Below the pieces are notes generated by a model. That model had not been told where the DNA came from. It was given only the letters and a program-made list of their open reading frames with translations, and ran no database searches. Below are positions 36,835-46,780 of a DNA stretch of 64,000 bases, in pieces. The stretch is from Ziziphus jujuba. Lineage: Eukaryota; Streptophyta; Magnoliopsida; Rosales; Rhamnaceae. How positions within the stretch are numbered: position 1 is the first letter of the stretch; every line of letters starts with the position of its first letter. The stretch lies in contig NC_083382.1 in assembly GCF_031755915.1 (NCBI RefSeq), positions 12,987,001 through 13,051,000 of the forward strand, in the 5' to 3' direction. The position numbers and the translations under genes were made by a program.

Positions 36835-38762
36835 CCCAATGGTAATTACCGATGCATCTTTGGTAATTGATATTTGTCCACTGTTACAAAAGAATCACCA
36901 CAATTCCATCCAACAGCTTTGATAGTGTGTGTTTCCACCAAGAACGTGTTAAATCTAGCTTTATTAATGATAACCGTTGACAAAATTAAAGAAAAAAAAG
37001 ACATTAAGAAGTGAAAACATTTAAATAGTGTTTATTTGAAACCAAATAAGAGAAAAACAGACCTTAAGAAGTGAAAACATTAAAAAAAAAATATCAATAC
37101 GGATGGTGCATCGGTAATTACCAATGCCGACGGTTTCATTGGTAATTACCGAAAGCCCTTTAGTAATTATAGTTGACAAATTTTTTGACTCCCACAAGTC
37201 CCCTAATGTGTGTTTTGTACAACAACATGCAAAACATATATTTATCAATGATCCTAAACAGCAAAATCCCTACAAAGTTTGGAAAAAGTTCTAAAATTGC
37301 CAAAAAAATTTGATAACCGTAGGACATTCGGTAATTACCAATGAAACCATCGGTAATCAAATTGCCCTTTCTGAAAAAGTTACCAAAGGTTTCATTGGTA
37401 ATTACCGAAGGTCCTTCGGTTATTACAGTTGATAAATTTTTTGACTCCCACAAGTCCCCTAATGTGTGTTTTGTGCAACAACATGCAAAATATACATTCA
37501 TTAATGACTCTAAACAGCAAAATCCCCATAAAGTTCAGAAAAAGTTCTAAAAATTGCCAAAAAAATTTAATTACCGTAGGGCCTTCGGTAATTACCAATG
37601 AAACCATTGGTAATCAAATTGCCTTTGCTAGAAAAATTACTGAAGGTTTCATCGGTAATTACCAAAGGCCCTTTGGTTATTACAGTTGATAAATTTTTTG
37701 ACTCCCACAAATCCCTTAATGTGTGTTTCGTGCAACAACATGCAAAATATACATTCATCAATGATCCTAAACAGCAAAATCCCCATAAAGTTCAGAAAAA
37801 GTTCTAAAATTGCCAAAAACATTTTGATTACCGTAGGGCTTCGGTAATTACCGATGAAACCATCGGTGATCAAATTGCCCTTGCTGGAAAAATTATCGAA
37901 GGTTTCATCGGTAAATACCGAAGGGCCTTCGGTAATTACAGTTGACAAATTTCTTGACTCCCATAAGTCCCCTAATGTGTGTTTCATATAACAACATGCA
38001 AAATATACATTCATCAATTATCCTAAATAGCAAAATCCCCATAAAGTTCGGAAAAAGTTCTAAAATTGCAAAAAAAATTTATTACCATAAGGCCTTCGAT
38101 AATTATCGATGAAATCATCGGTAATCAAATTGCCCTTGTTGGAAAAATTACTGAAGGTTTAATCGGAAATTACCAAAGGCCCTTCGGTAATTACAGTTGA
38201 CAAATGTTTTTACTTCCACAAGTCCCTTAATGTGTGTTTCGTGCAACAACATGCAAAATATACATTCATCAATGATTCTAAACAGAAAATTCCCCATAAA
38301 GTCCGAAAAATTTTCTAAAATTGCCAAAAAAATTTGATTACTGTAAGGCCTTTGGTAATTACTGATGAAACCATCGGTAATCAAATTGCCCTTGTTGGAA
38401 AAATTACCAAAGATTTCGTTGGTAATTACCAAAGGCCCTTCGATAATTATAGTTGACAAATTTTTTGACTCCCACAAGTCCCCTTATGTGTGCTTTGTGC
38501 AACAACATGCAAAATATACATTCATCAATAATCCTAAACAGCAAAATCCCCATAAAGTTAAGAAAAAGTTCTAAAATTGCCCAAAAAAATTTGATTACCA
38601 TAGGGCCTTTGGTAATTACCGATGAAACCATCGGTAATTAAATTGCCCTTGCTGGAAAAATTATGAAGGTTTCGTCGGTAATTATTGAAGGCCTTTCGGT
38701 AATTACAGTTGATAAATATTTTGACTCCCACAAGTCCTCTAATGTGTGTTTCGTGCAACATA
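36835..38762 (+). repeat. 256-bp hairpin-rich satellite array (about 7 units)
   Basis: A marker box GACTCCCACAAG recurs at 37,187, 37,443, 37,700, 37,956, about 38,211, 38,467 and 38,723, a period of 255-257 bp. Each unit carries perfect or near-perfect stem-loops: ATTACCGATG-AAAC-CATCGGTAAT, and GTAATTACCGAA with TTCGGTAATTAC around GGCCC. A spacer follows (GTGCAACAACATGCAAAATA, CCTAAACAGCAAAATCCCC). Open frames on both strands within it are periodic by-products. A diverged leader at 36,897-36,970 (CCATCCAACA...CTTTATTAATGAT) recurs at 40,783-40,862. Confidence 0.9.
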
Positions 38763-39416
38763 TGAAGAGAAATAAAGGGTTTTCCACTTTTAAATGAAGT
38801 TTGACATGGATATGTTAATTCATACTTTATCAACCACTTTTAAATGTTCTTCTTAAAAAGTGATATAGTTGAAAATGTTGGGGTACCATTCCTCAAAACA
38901 GTTTTATGTTTGTTTCTTATCTTATGGACCAAATAATGATAATTTTGATAGATTTTCTAGTTAGCATAGCATGGGTCTGATAAAAAATCCTTTGAAAAGT
39001 GAAGCTAATTTAATTATACATTACGTGTCAGGGCTTTGCGTTAATTAGCAACTGAAATTTGAATTACGTAATACACTAGAGGAATATGTTTTTCTTACAA
39101 AATTTGTCATGATAGAGATATTCTTTTCTGTTATATCTGCAGCATTTTAGAGGCTTAAGTTTTCCTACTATTTTGTTGGTTGGTCCAAATGCTGCAATCA
39201 TCCATTATGCGTCACAAGCAGAAACTTTTTGACTTAGGAGCGAAGGCTTGTTAGTTATAATTAACTATTATATGTACTTGATTGGTAACAATTATGTAAA
39301 AATTACAAACTACATTCATGCACTTATTTTTATTAAATATTTTAGCTAGATAGACTATGTTTTCTATTGATACATTTTTAACTTATAAGTGGTTATCTTT
39401 ATGGGCATTTATGCAG
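38763..39416. other. AT-rich interval between satellite and aminopeptidase fragment
   Basis: No coding sequence recognised. It lies upstream of the first recognisable aminopeptidase P exon and may hold decayed intron sequence of the captured gene. Confidence 0.5.
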
Positions 39417-40110
39417 TATTTACATCGAACAACTGATATAAGAACGACAGTTCATTTTGGAAAACCATCAGAATATGAGAAACTATGCTGTACTGCAGTA
39501 AGTGCTAATCTATTTTGTTTTTCCTTTTTATTATCATTATTATTATTATATTTTTTTCAAGTATTGCAAAGTAATTTTGTTTGCTTCATTTTGCAGGCCC
39601 TCAAGGGTCATATTGCACTTGGGAAAGCTCGATTTCCTAATGGAACCAATGGTATTTTATTTTCTTTTTCAAATAATGTATTTCATTTTAGGTGAAATGT
39701 ATTGACCATATTCTTGTAAGTTTGTGATAGGAAGGTACATGTTCATTTTCCTATGGGGAATGCCGTAGACATTCTTGCTCGAGTTCCACTATGGAAAAAT
39801 GGTCTTGATTATCAGCATGGTACAGGCCCAAATGGAATTGGGTCTTACCTTAATGTTCATGAAGGCAATTGTGTTTTACTACTAAGTTTTCCTTCTTCTT
39901 CTTTTCCCCTGTTTAATTCATTTTACACATTGAACAGGACCCCATTTAATTAGTTTCAAACCACATGCTCGAAATGTACCACTACAAATTGTGGACTTCA
40001 AATTTCTTTTTTCATTGGAGCTCTAATTGTGGACTTCAAATTTCTTGTTTCAGAACCTCGTTACTATGAGGACAGGAGTTTTGGCATAAGGTTGGAGAAT
40101 GTCCTTATAA
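39417..40110 (+). pseudogene. Xaa-Pro aminopeptidase (APP1-like) fragment
   Basis: Five splice-bounded exons: 39,417-39,497 (TTDIRTTVHFGKPSEYEK), 39,597-39,651 (ALKGHIALGKARFPNGTNG), about 39,733-39,865 ([40 protein letters not shown]), 39,939-39,987 ([17 protein letters not shown]) and 40,054-40,110 (EPRYYEDRSFGIRLENVLI). This is the C-terminal M24 pita-bread domain of plant aminopeptidase P, a dimetal enzyme removing N-terminal residues before proline. The Asp of TTDI and Glu of EPxYYED remain, but HGTGHG(I/V)G has become HGTGPNGIG, losing a metal-binding His. Exon 3 ends GAAG/GC instead of GT. N-terminal domains and the last exons are missing. Confidence 0.85.
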
Positions 40111-40145
40111 GGTTGGAGCTCTAATTGTGGACTTCCAATTTATTT
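39960..40145 (+). repeat. Small local repeat, GGAGCTCTAATTGTGGACTTC
   Basis: The TAATTGTGGACTTCAAATTT motif occurs at about 39,986, 40,024 and (diverged) 40,121, spanning the last intron and end of the aminopeptidase fragment. It suggests slippage or filler repair. Confidence 0.6.
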
Positions 40146-40774
40146 TATCCAATAAATTTTATTCTACATCTTCATAGATCAAGTATGATACAAACAGGAA
40201 CCAAATAACATTACTACTAGGGTCAGTCTTAAACGACATCGTTTTGGGCTTCGAAGACATAGAAAAATCACAGTTATTGTGTCTTCCCATTCAATTTGTT
40301 CAAAGATACGCCATAACACATAATCGGCTCTTAACATGTTATTTTGTCTTCCCATTTAATTTGTACTTAAGTCTCTTATTCGCTATGACAATCTGCAACT
40401 ACCTTCATAGAGAACCCTCAAGAATAATGCAACAGAAAGAATAGCTTAACAATCATTCTAATTGCATACTACATAGATTGAGTATGATACAAAATTTTAT
40501 TTGAATTTTGTTAATGATAACTTGTAATGTTTTTGTCATGTGTCTTTTAAATTCGAATCAATAAGAGTTTGTTATCATTATATATTTTTTTTGGCCACTG
40601 TGTTGTTGGTAGTATTTATATTTATACCATATATACATATGTTTGTCCAAATATTTATATTTATATTTTAGCCTTTTACATATATGGTATATTTGATGGT
40701 TTGTTGTCAACAAGAAAATAATGGTATGGCAAGAATATTGTATTGGTGGCCTCAATTTATATTTGTTCAATTTT

Positions 40775-41290
40775 TTCAAAGCAAACCATCACAATTCAAT
40801 CCAACAACCTTCGATAATGTGTGTTTCTACCAAAAACATGCTAAATATAACTTTATTAATGATTTTGACAAAAGAATCCACAAAAGATTTGGAAAAAGTG
40901 AGAAAATTACAAACAAAGTGGATTACCGAGGGTAATTTTTCCAGCAACTACAAATTGATTACCGTAGGTTGCATCGGTAATTACCGAAGGCCCTACGGTA
41001 ATCAAATTTTTGTGCCAATTTGTGAACTTTTTCAGAACTTTTAGGGTTTTCTCTCCTTAGGATCATTGAAGAAAGAATTTTTGCATGTTGTTGCATTTAA
41101 CACACATTAGGGGACTTGTGGGGGCAAACAAATTGATAAAATATGATTACCATAGGAGTTTCGATAATTACCGATGAAACCTATAGTAATTTTTTCAAGC
41201 AAGGACAAATTGATTACCGTATGTTACATTGGTAATTACTGAAGGCCCTACGATAATGAAATTTTTATGCCAATTTGAGAACTTTTTCAT
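40775..41290 (-). repeat. Inverted partner of the hairpin satellite
   Basis: The block starts with a direct copy of the 36,897-36,970 leader. It then contains GCATGTTGTTGCATTTAACA, CACATTAGGGGACTTGTGGG, the reverse complement of the satellite spacer, plus the same GGTAATTACCGAAGGCCCTA stems. It is about one and a third units. With the array at 36.8-38.8 kb it brackets the aminopeptidase exons. Confidence 0.8.
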
Positions 41291-41689
41291 AACTTTGTCT
41301 TAGTCTCACCCACTTTGAATCCCTCATATGTTTGACTCATGCAACCTTGCCTCATTCCTCCATCACCATGCAATTTTTCAAAGACTCATATACTAATGTA
41401 ACATGCAAGGTCAGGAAACTATCAAATGATATATTTAACAACCAAAGAATTAAAGAGTGGGCCATTAAATGACATATTTACTAGGGAAAAAAAAATTAAA
41501 GAGTTGTACAAATTTATGGTTCAAATTATGAATATATTAAATACTCTAAATTATGCAGGATTGTAGAGTTTCATTAATGATTTTTAACTCTCAATATCTG
41601 GTTGACATTGAAAATGAAAAGATCGATTATGTTTAGATACTTGATTCCCTTAAAAATGGTGATCTATGGAAGAAAGGACCTAAGTAACC

Positions 41690-42270
41690 GTATGATCATT
41701 TTTATAAACTAAAAATACCAGAACAAGTATGACAATTATGAGGAATGCATAAAAAGTTGATTGGAAGTCCAGCAATACATCAATGGTTATAGTCCATGCG
41801 CCTAAAGCCATTATAAAAGCCAGGATGTGCATCTTTTCTGAGTTGTGATAAAGTTGTTATGTCCAGCAGATGAACATGTTTTCTCATTCCCGTTAATACA
41901 TCTTTCACTACATATAATGCCTTAGGCAATCCACCTCGATAACTGATCCACTTAGGAGTTTTGTCTCATTTCCACAGTTTGTCACCCCTAGCTCATTCCA
42001 ATCCCTTGCCACTAAATATGGAAAGAAAAAAAAAGCATCAAAGAAATTCACGAAATTAATTTTTGGTTTTCAAAAAAAAAAAATTGTTGATGGGAAAGAA
42101 GTAAACTTAATGGTAGTGGGTAAGAGAAATTCCTTGGAAGATGACTTTGGTTTTACTATGATTCATAGTAGAATCCACCCACTTAGCCCATGTTGTCAAA
42201 CCCTTATGAAAAGCAACCATACAAATCATGTCTTTGAGAGTTTGGTTTCCATATTGAGAATTTAAATGCT
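41690..42270 (-). pseudogene. Trichome-birefringence-like (TBL/DUF231) protein fragment
   Basis: Two exons on the - strand. About 42,107-42,260 reads [20 protein letters not shown] and [13 protein letters not shown]. About 41,690-42,017 reads RDWNELGVTNCGNETKLLSG, then in a shifted frame RGGLPKALYVVKDVLTGMRK, HVHLLDITTLSQLRKDAHPG, FYNGFRRMDYNH, stop, CIAGLP. TBL proteins are Golgi O-acetyltransferases for wall polysaccharides. The C-terminal DCxHWCLPG-type motif is here DYNH-stop-CIAGLP: the Trp is TGA and Asp-Cys is Asp-Tyr. The frameshift lies near 41,960. The catalytic GDS exon upstream is not found. Confidence 0.85.
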
Positions 42271-42363
42271 CTCTTTCTAGTCCTCATGAACTAAAGTGAA
42301 GGCAGTTCATAGGGATGCAGATTGGACCAAACAGGAAAACAAAAGTAGCAGAGAAAAGAAGTT

Positions 42364-42487
42364 AATCACATGTTTATAGCAACTTCATTAAAAACTCTAT
42401 GAGCAACAGAGCATTTAAATTCTTTTTTAATCATATGCTTATAGCAATTTCATTAAAAACTCTATAAGCAACAGAGCATTCAAATTA
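42364..42487. repeat. 60-bp tandem duplication
   Basis: TTATAGCAACTTCATTAAAA...AACAGAGCATT occurs twice in direct order with a few differences, upstream of the TBL remnant. Confidence 0.8.
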
Positions 42488-44072
42488 TTTTCCTCTTTTG
42501 TTTTCTTTTACCTGGTATCACCTCTAACTAGACCCCATTTGTACCCAACAAGGACTGATTCCTTAAAGCCAATACTAAATCCCTTTTGTGCTACAGCTTC
42601 TTCTCTTTCCATGAGACCAATTGTTACATGGAATTCACAGAAAGGGTGTGGGGGCAACGATTATTACTTCTAGACAAAAAAAAAAAAAAAGAAAAAAAAA
42701 ACCCACAACTTCCATATGTTAAGGAGGGACACTACATTAACCTCATAATCAAGTGCACAAGGATAACAATATGCACCTGACCTAAGGCATTTTCAAGCAC
42801 ATTTTTGGAATTGTAACCAATAGTATGGGTTTCTCAATATGTAAATATCAGTTTATCATGGAAGTCTTGAGTGCCATTAGCTTATAATACAAAACCACAA
42901 GCAAACTAATACCACTTCTCTGCAACCAACCTCAAATTCATAAAATAGGAGTAAGTATAAGACAGTTCACCTATCCTATCCCCAGTTGCATATTTGTAAT
43001 CAACTTGAAAATTAATAATGTTCCACCAGCCAAGCCTAAGAAATTCCAACCTTGGCTGAAAACTAAACAAAAAGAAATTAAGGCAAACTAAACAACATAG
43101 ATAGTATACCTCATGGTCCATATAGCAGGTATAACATCTTTTTTAAATATTAACTAATTGTAAACCAAAAAAGAAGAAGTTAACTTATATAATTCGCCAT
43201 AGAACATATAACTAAAAGGATACCATAAGAATCACTTTGGTCACATCGGGCACTTGGCATAAGATCACTTTCTATTTGATGCTGCAAACTTTCCAAGTGA
43301 AGCTCCTCTACAAAACTACCGCTCACCTTCATAAGCATAAACAAGAAACCAACATAAAATCAAAATGAAGTTATGTAATTAAATTATGATATCTAGCAGG
43401 ATGGTGAGTGTCATATAAACAAGAAAACAAATGATTCAACATTTGAAGCAGATTTTAACCATAACTACTTTCTACTTATTCTTCAATTTTGTTTTTTTGG
43501 ATTTTCTTTTCTTTCAATTTCCTTTAATATTCTGTTGCAATCAGAAAATTCAACAAACACTTGTGAAGTGTTTCTGACCTTAAAGCAATATAGAAACCGA
43601 CCCTAAAGCATACTCATAATATTTAATCACACCACTAAATTGTATAACCTACTACTACTACTACTACTTGATTTCGACTAGTTTCCTCCATTCCAATCAT
43701 CATCTTCACCTTTCACCAATCAAGCAAAAACCCAAGCTAAAAAAAAAAAAAAAAAACAATCAAAATACACAGATCCTTACCTCAAACGCAATTTTTCCTC
43801 AAGTCCTTCATATGTTTGCAAGAGAAGAGGTAAGAGATGCAGTGAGATGGAGCATGGATTTTTTTTTTTTCTTAATGAGATTGTGTGTGGGTTTTCTGGG
43901 GAATGAAGAAAAATAGAAAAGCCGAGTGCAGAAACTAAAGACTGTGGGTTTCTCGGATTGAAGGAATGAAGAAAGGAAAGTAAAGTAATTTTTTACTTGC
44001 ATTGGGGATAAAATGGGAAGCAGAGGGCAAATAAAAAAAAACTAGAAAATGAGGGGTATATTTCATTAGAGC
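42488..44072 (-). other. Right part of the 12.65 kb insertion; possible unidentified gene leader
   Basis: A plausible - strand exon at about 43,210-43,325 reads SGSFVEELHLESLQHQIESD then LMPSARCDQSDSYG, with AG on its upstream side and G/GTATCC on the downstream side. I do not recognise the family. At 43,740-44,040 the - strand looks like a promoter and 5' leader (pyrimidine-rich, with a TTGAG/GTAAGGATC donor near 43,785). The region may be the 5' part of one further captured gene. Confidence 0.35.
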
Positions 44073-44147
44073 CTTTTTGCACTCCATGAGAAAGCAATAA
44101 ACATAAACACAAGTGTTTGGTAATCCGTAAAGTAACCTCTCTTTTTT
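44073..44147. repeat. 75-bp direct repeat, right flank of 12.65 kb insertion
   Basis: Partner of 31,352-31,426 with one C/T change. It continues without a break into the spacer and Nudix copy 2. Confidence 0.85.
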
Positions 44148-44922
44148 TTTTCTTTTTTTTTGGGTAAATTTATAAATTTATGTAACCTGTTTAGGGAAGT
44201 GGTTGTCACCGTACAAGTGTCTTTTTGAGATTATCAATTATGTAGATTTTTAAAAAATATAAATTTGTTTTTAATTGTAACACAAAATTTAAATTTAATT
44301 CATTTGAAATTCTAAATTTTTTATTATTAATCAAATAATACTAAAGGAGCAAAATTACTTCCTAAGTGTTAAAATATATAATCCCATTTAAATCTATCTC
44401 TTGCAAGTTCAAGTTTTTCGGAAAATGATAGTATTAGATGATGGTTTATCAAAATATCAAACTGCAATCAATTCTCCTCTAATAAACTTGAATTATTGCC
44501 TTATAAAAAAAAATAGAGTTTAACTAAGATTTAAAATTAAATGAAATATTATTTAGATAAATATTTCAAATATATTTATTTAATATTATTAGGGTAAAAG
44601 TAACAGGATAAGTAAATATCATATCCAAACAATTAAAATAAATACAAATAAAAGTAAAAGTTTAACTTAATTTGAAAAGAACCCAAGAAAAGAAAAATCA
44701 CAAGCTATAGTCCATCTTAATTTCAATAACCATTTTTGAAAAAAAAATTAGGTTTAATTGGGGATTGAAAAAGGTTTTTGAAGATATTGACCAAACAACC
44801 AAAAACTTGTTTCTTCCTACACAAAAATAGAATATAACAAGAAATACCTAGAATAAATTATGGAGTGAAGTGGCAGATTAATTCAGAACTAATAAAGGTT
44901 ACCGAAGAAAACAAAGAACAAA

Positions 44923-46292
44923 TTAGGGAGTGAAATGGCAAACAAATAATAAATTTGATTTGCTAAAGAATGCCTGGTGACTTTGCCTGTAGGGAATGGG
45001 AAGTTAATAAGGACAAAATCGAAAAGAAAATGAGGTACAAGCAGATTTTAAGGAAACATGCTGAAACTAGCAATTTCCGTCTTGTGGAAGATTGATTTTG
45101 AGCCCAATTAGAGAGTAAGCATCTAGAAATGTGCGACAAACTAATTGACGAGAGGAAAAATCCTTACCTAAATTCTAAAACTTCCACGAATTCTGTCTCA
45201 ATTTGAAGGAAACTAAAGCAACGTTATTATTTACGTTGTAAAGCAGTAAACTACATGGAAAAACCATTTTCATATGAGTCTAGATATTTGCTAGTTTAAA
45301 ACTTACCCCTGTCTCTTCCTTCACTTCTCTAATTGTTGCTTCGCATATATCCTCTCCCTGTGGATGTAAAAAATTAATGCATGGTGTATAACTTTAAATA
45401 TTTGGGAAATACCCACATTTTTATGTACTCACTTCATTAGTAACCCCTGTTGGCAACTTCCACACACCTGAACCACTAAACATGCCCCTACTCTCCTGAA
45501 CAACAAGCACCTACCCAACAATATAACTTAATATCAATAGCCAAATATAACATGCCAATGTTAAAGGTCATATAAATTGGAAACATATTGTTGTAAAAAG
45601 GGGGAAAAAAGAAAAAGAAAAAAAAGAAAGAGATTTTGACACCATGACTTCATTTTCTTCCAGTCAAAGCAGCTTAGAATCTATGTTATTAACAAATTTA
45701 AGAAACAAAAAGCTAAGAAAGTGATATTCCTGCTACAGTGGTAATGAAATTTAATTTGGCCTTTGATCACTATAATAAAAACTATGCATTATTGCAGTAA
45801 CTGAATTAGTTTGGCTTCATCACACAAAAACATATTAACTTCAAGTTGATATGGCACACTTCAAATACGTAAAACATTAATCTTTCATTAGGGAAAAAAA
45901 TCACCATAATTAAGAGGTAAAATTGATTACATTTCTTGATTTCATTTGTTGGGAATACCAGGAAAATCAGTGTTAGATCCAGAAAAAAATACCTCTCTCT
46001 AATGGTTCGTGACAAGAGCACCAATTCCCACTCGATGTGAAGCATTTACAGGAAGAGTTTCAATAGTATCAGGAATCCAATATACTAGCATAAGTAATCA
46101 GATTCTGCATGGTGGTACCTAAATCCTTTCTGTGAAATTCAAACAAGAAGCATGAGATTGTAAATCAAGCACATAGAGACCCAGTACCATAGCAGAAAAT
46201 TCTAATGACCAATCCCATCTTCAAATTGATTTCTTAATAGAAAGCTCAGTTAGAGTGAAGAATGCAATAACTTACCTTGATTGAAGCATCAA
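44923..46292 (-). pseudogene. Nudix hydrolase pseudogene, copy 2
   Basis: Same exon order as copy 1: GFRYHHAESDYL and NASHRVGIGALVTNH near 45,990-46,125; VLVVQESRGMFSGSGVWKLP near 45,438-45,515; the Nudix box GEDICEATIREVKEETG near 45,307-45,360; then the IETEFVEVLAF-type exon and QSHQAFFSKSNLLFVC. It has the same 1-base loss after GATTACTTA as copy 1, so the gene was already dead before the locus was duplicated. A private TAG replaces the Lys codon in NHKRE. The first exon is cut at about 46,292, where a copia fragment begins. Residues VLVV and QES look more ancestral than in copy 1. Confidence 0.85.
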
Positions 46293-46296
46293 CTAA

Positions 46297-46780
46297 ACTT
46301 GAAAGTAAGAGATTTAGAGAAAATATGGTGCAAAGGCTTAATGATTCTCATTCACTATAGCAGCTATTTATACAGAACACAAGGAAAAAAAGAGCAGTAG
46401 TAGAAGAAGTATTGAGAAACTGGGAAGGAAGAGAACTACCAGATGAAGGACAGGGTAAAAGAACTATAGGGAAAGGAGGATTCGACAAAGACAACATGTC
46501 GAGAGTGATAAAATTGAGAGTTTATAGGGTCAAAACACCGATAGGCACTTTGATTAAGGGAGTAACCCAAAAATATATATGGTAAGGATTTGAGTTGTAG
46601 TTTATGGGAGGAGTAAGGTCGTAACCAAGGATAGTATAAACATCCAAATACTCTTAACTTAGAGTAATTGAGTGAATAGCCAAATAACTTTTCGAAAAAA
46701 GAGGTCATAGAGAGAATAGGTGTAGAAAGGTAGTTAATGAGATATGTAGTCGTCTATAAGGCAAAGGACCAAAAAGATAA
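46297..46780 (-). pseudogene. Ty1/copia fragment: LTR piece plus integrase C-terminus
   Basis: On the - strand it reads NLPLSFWSFAL, stop, TTTYLINYLSTPILSMTSFF, EKLFGYSLNYSKLRVFGCLY, YPWLRPYSSHKLQLKSLPYI, FLGYSLNQSAYRCFD and HSRHVVFVESSFPYS. This is the copia integrase core end and GKGY-like linker. NLPLS is read across the E2 insertion: the preceding bases continue at 49,862. A TAG interrupts at about 46,760. Left of it, 46,299-46,435 begins TGAAAGTAAGAG and has a TATTTATACAG TATA-like motif, probably an LTR piece joined by an internal deletion that removes RT and RNase H. Confidence 0.8.
46776..46780. repeat. 5-bp target duplication of E2 (left)
   Basis: GATAA, repeated at 49,857-49,861. 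Confidence 0.85.

Larger units (their letters stand above)
31427..44072. mobile_element. 12.65 kb composite insertion carrying several captured gene fragments
   Basis: It interrupts the duplicated unit of copy B, which is continuous at 17,896-18,100 in copy A. It carries an SMP-domain exon and CGR2/3 exons (+), aminopeptidase P exons (+), a TBL gene remnant (-) and a hairpin satellite with an inverted partner. Its ends are weakly similar in inverted orientation: left GAGCTTAATGATTTTTACCC against reversed right GGCTCTAATGAAATATACCC, about 14 of 20. That hints at decayed terminal inverted repeats of a gene-capturing DNA transposon. The 75-bp flanking duplication is far longer than any transposase makes. 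The class is therefore unresolved. Confidence 0.7.

Noticed and set aside
37021..38833. Many open frames of 60-120 codons on both strands
   Set aside because: They repeat every ~256 bp with the satellite and are by-products of its period and palindromes.
31427..44072. Helitron as the class of the 12.65 kb insertion
   Set aside because: Gene-fragment cargo fits, but the right end lacks CTRR with a hairpin, the left end lacks TC, and the flanks show a 75-bp duplication instead of an A/T junction.
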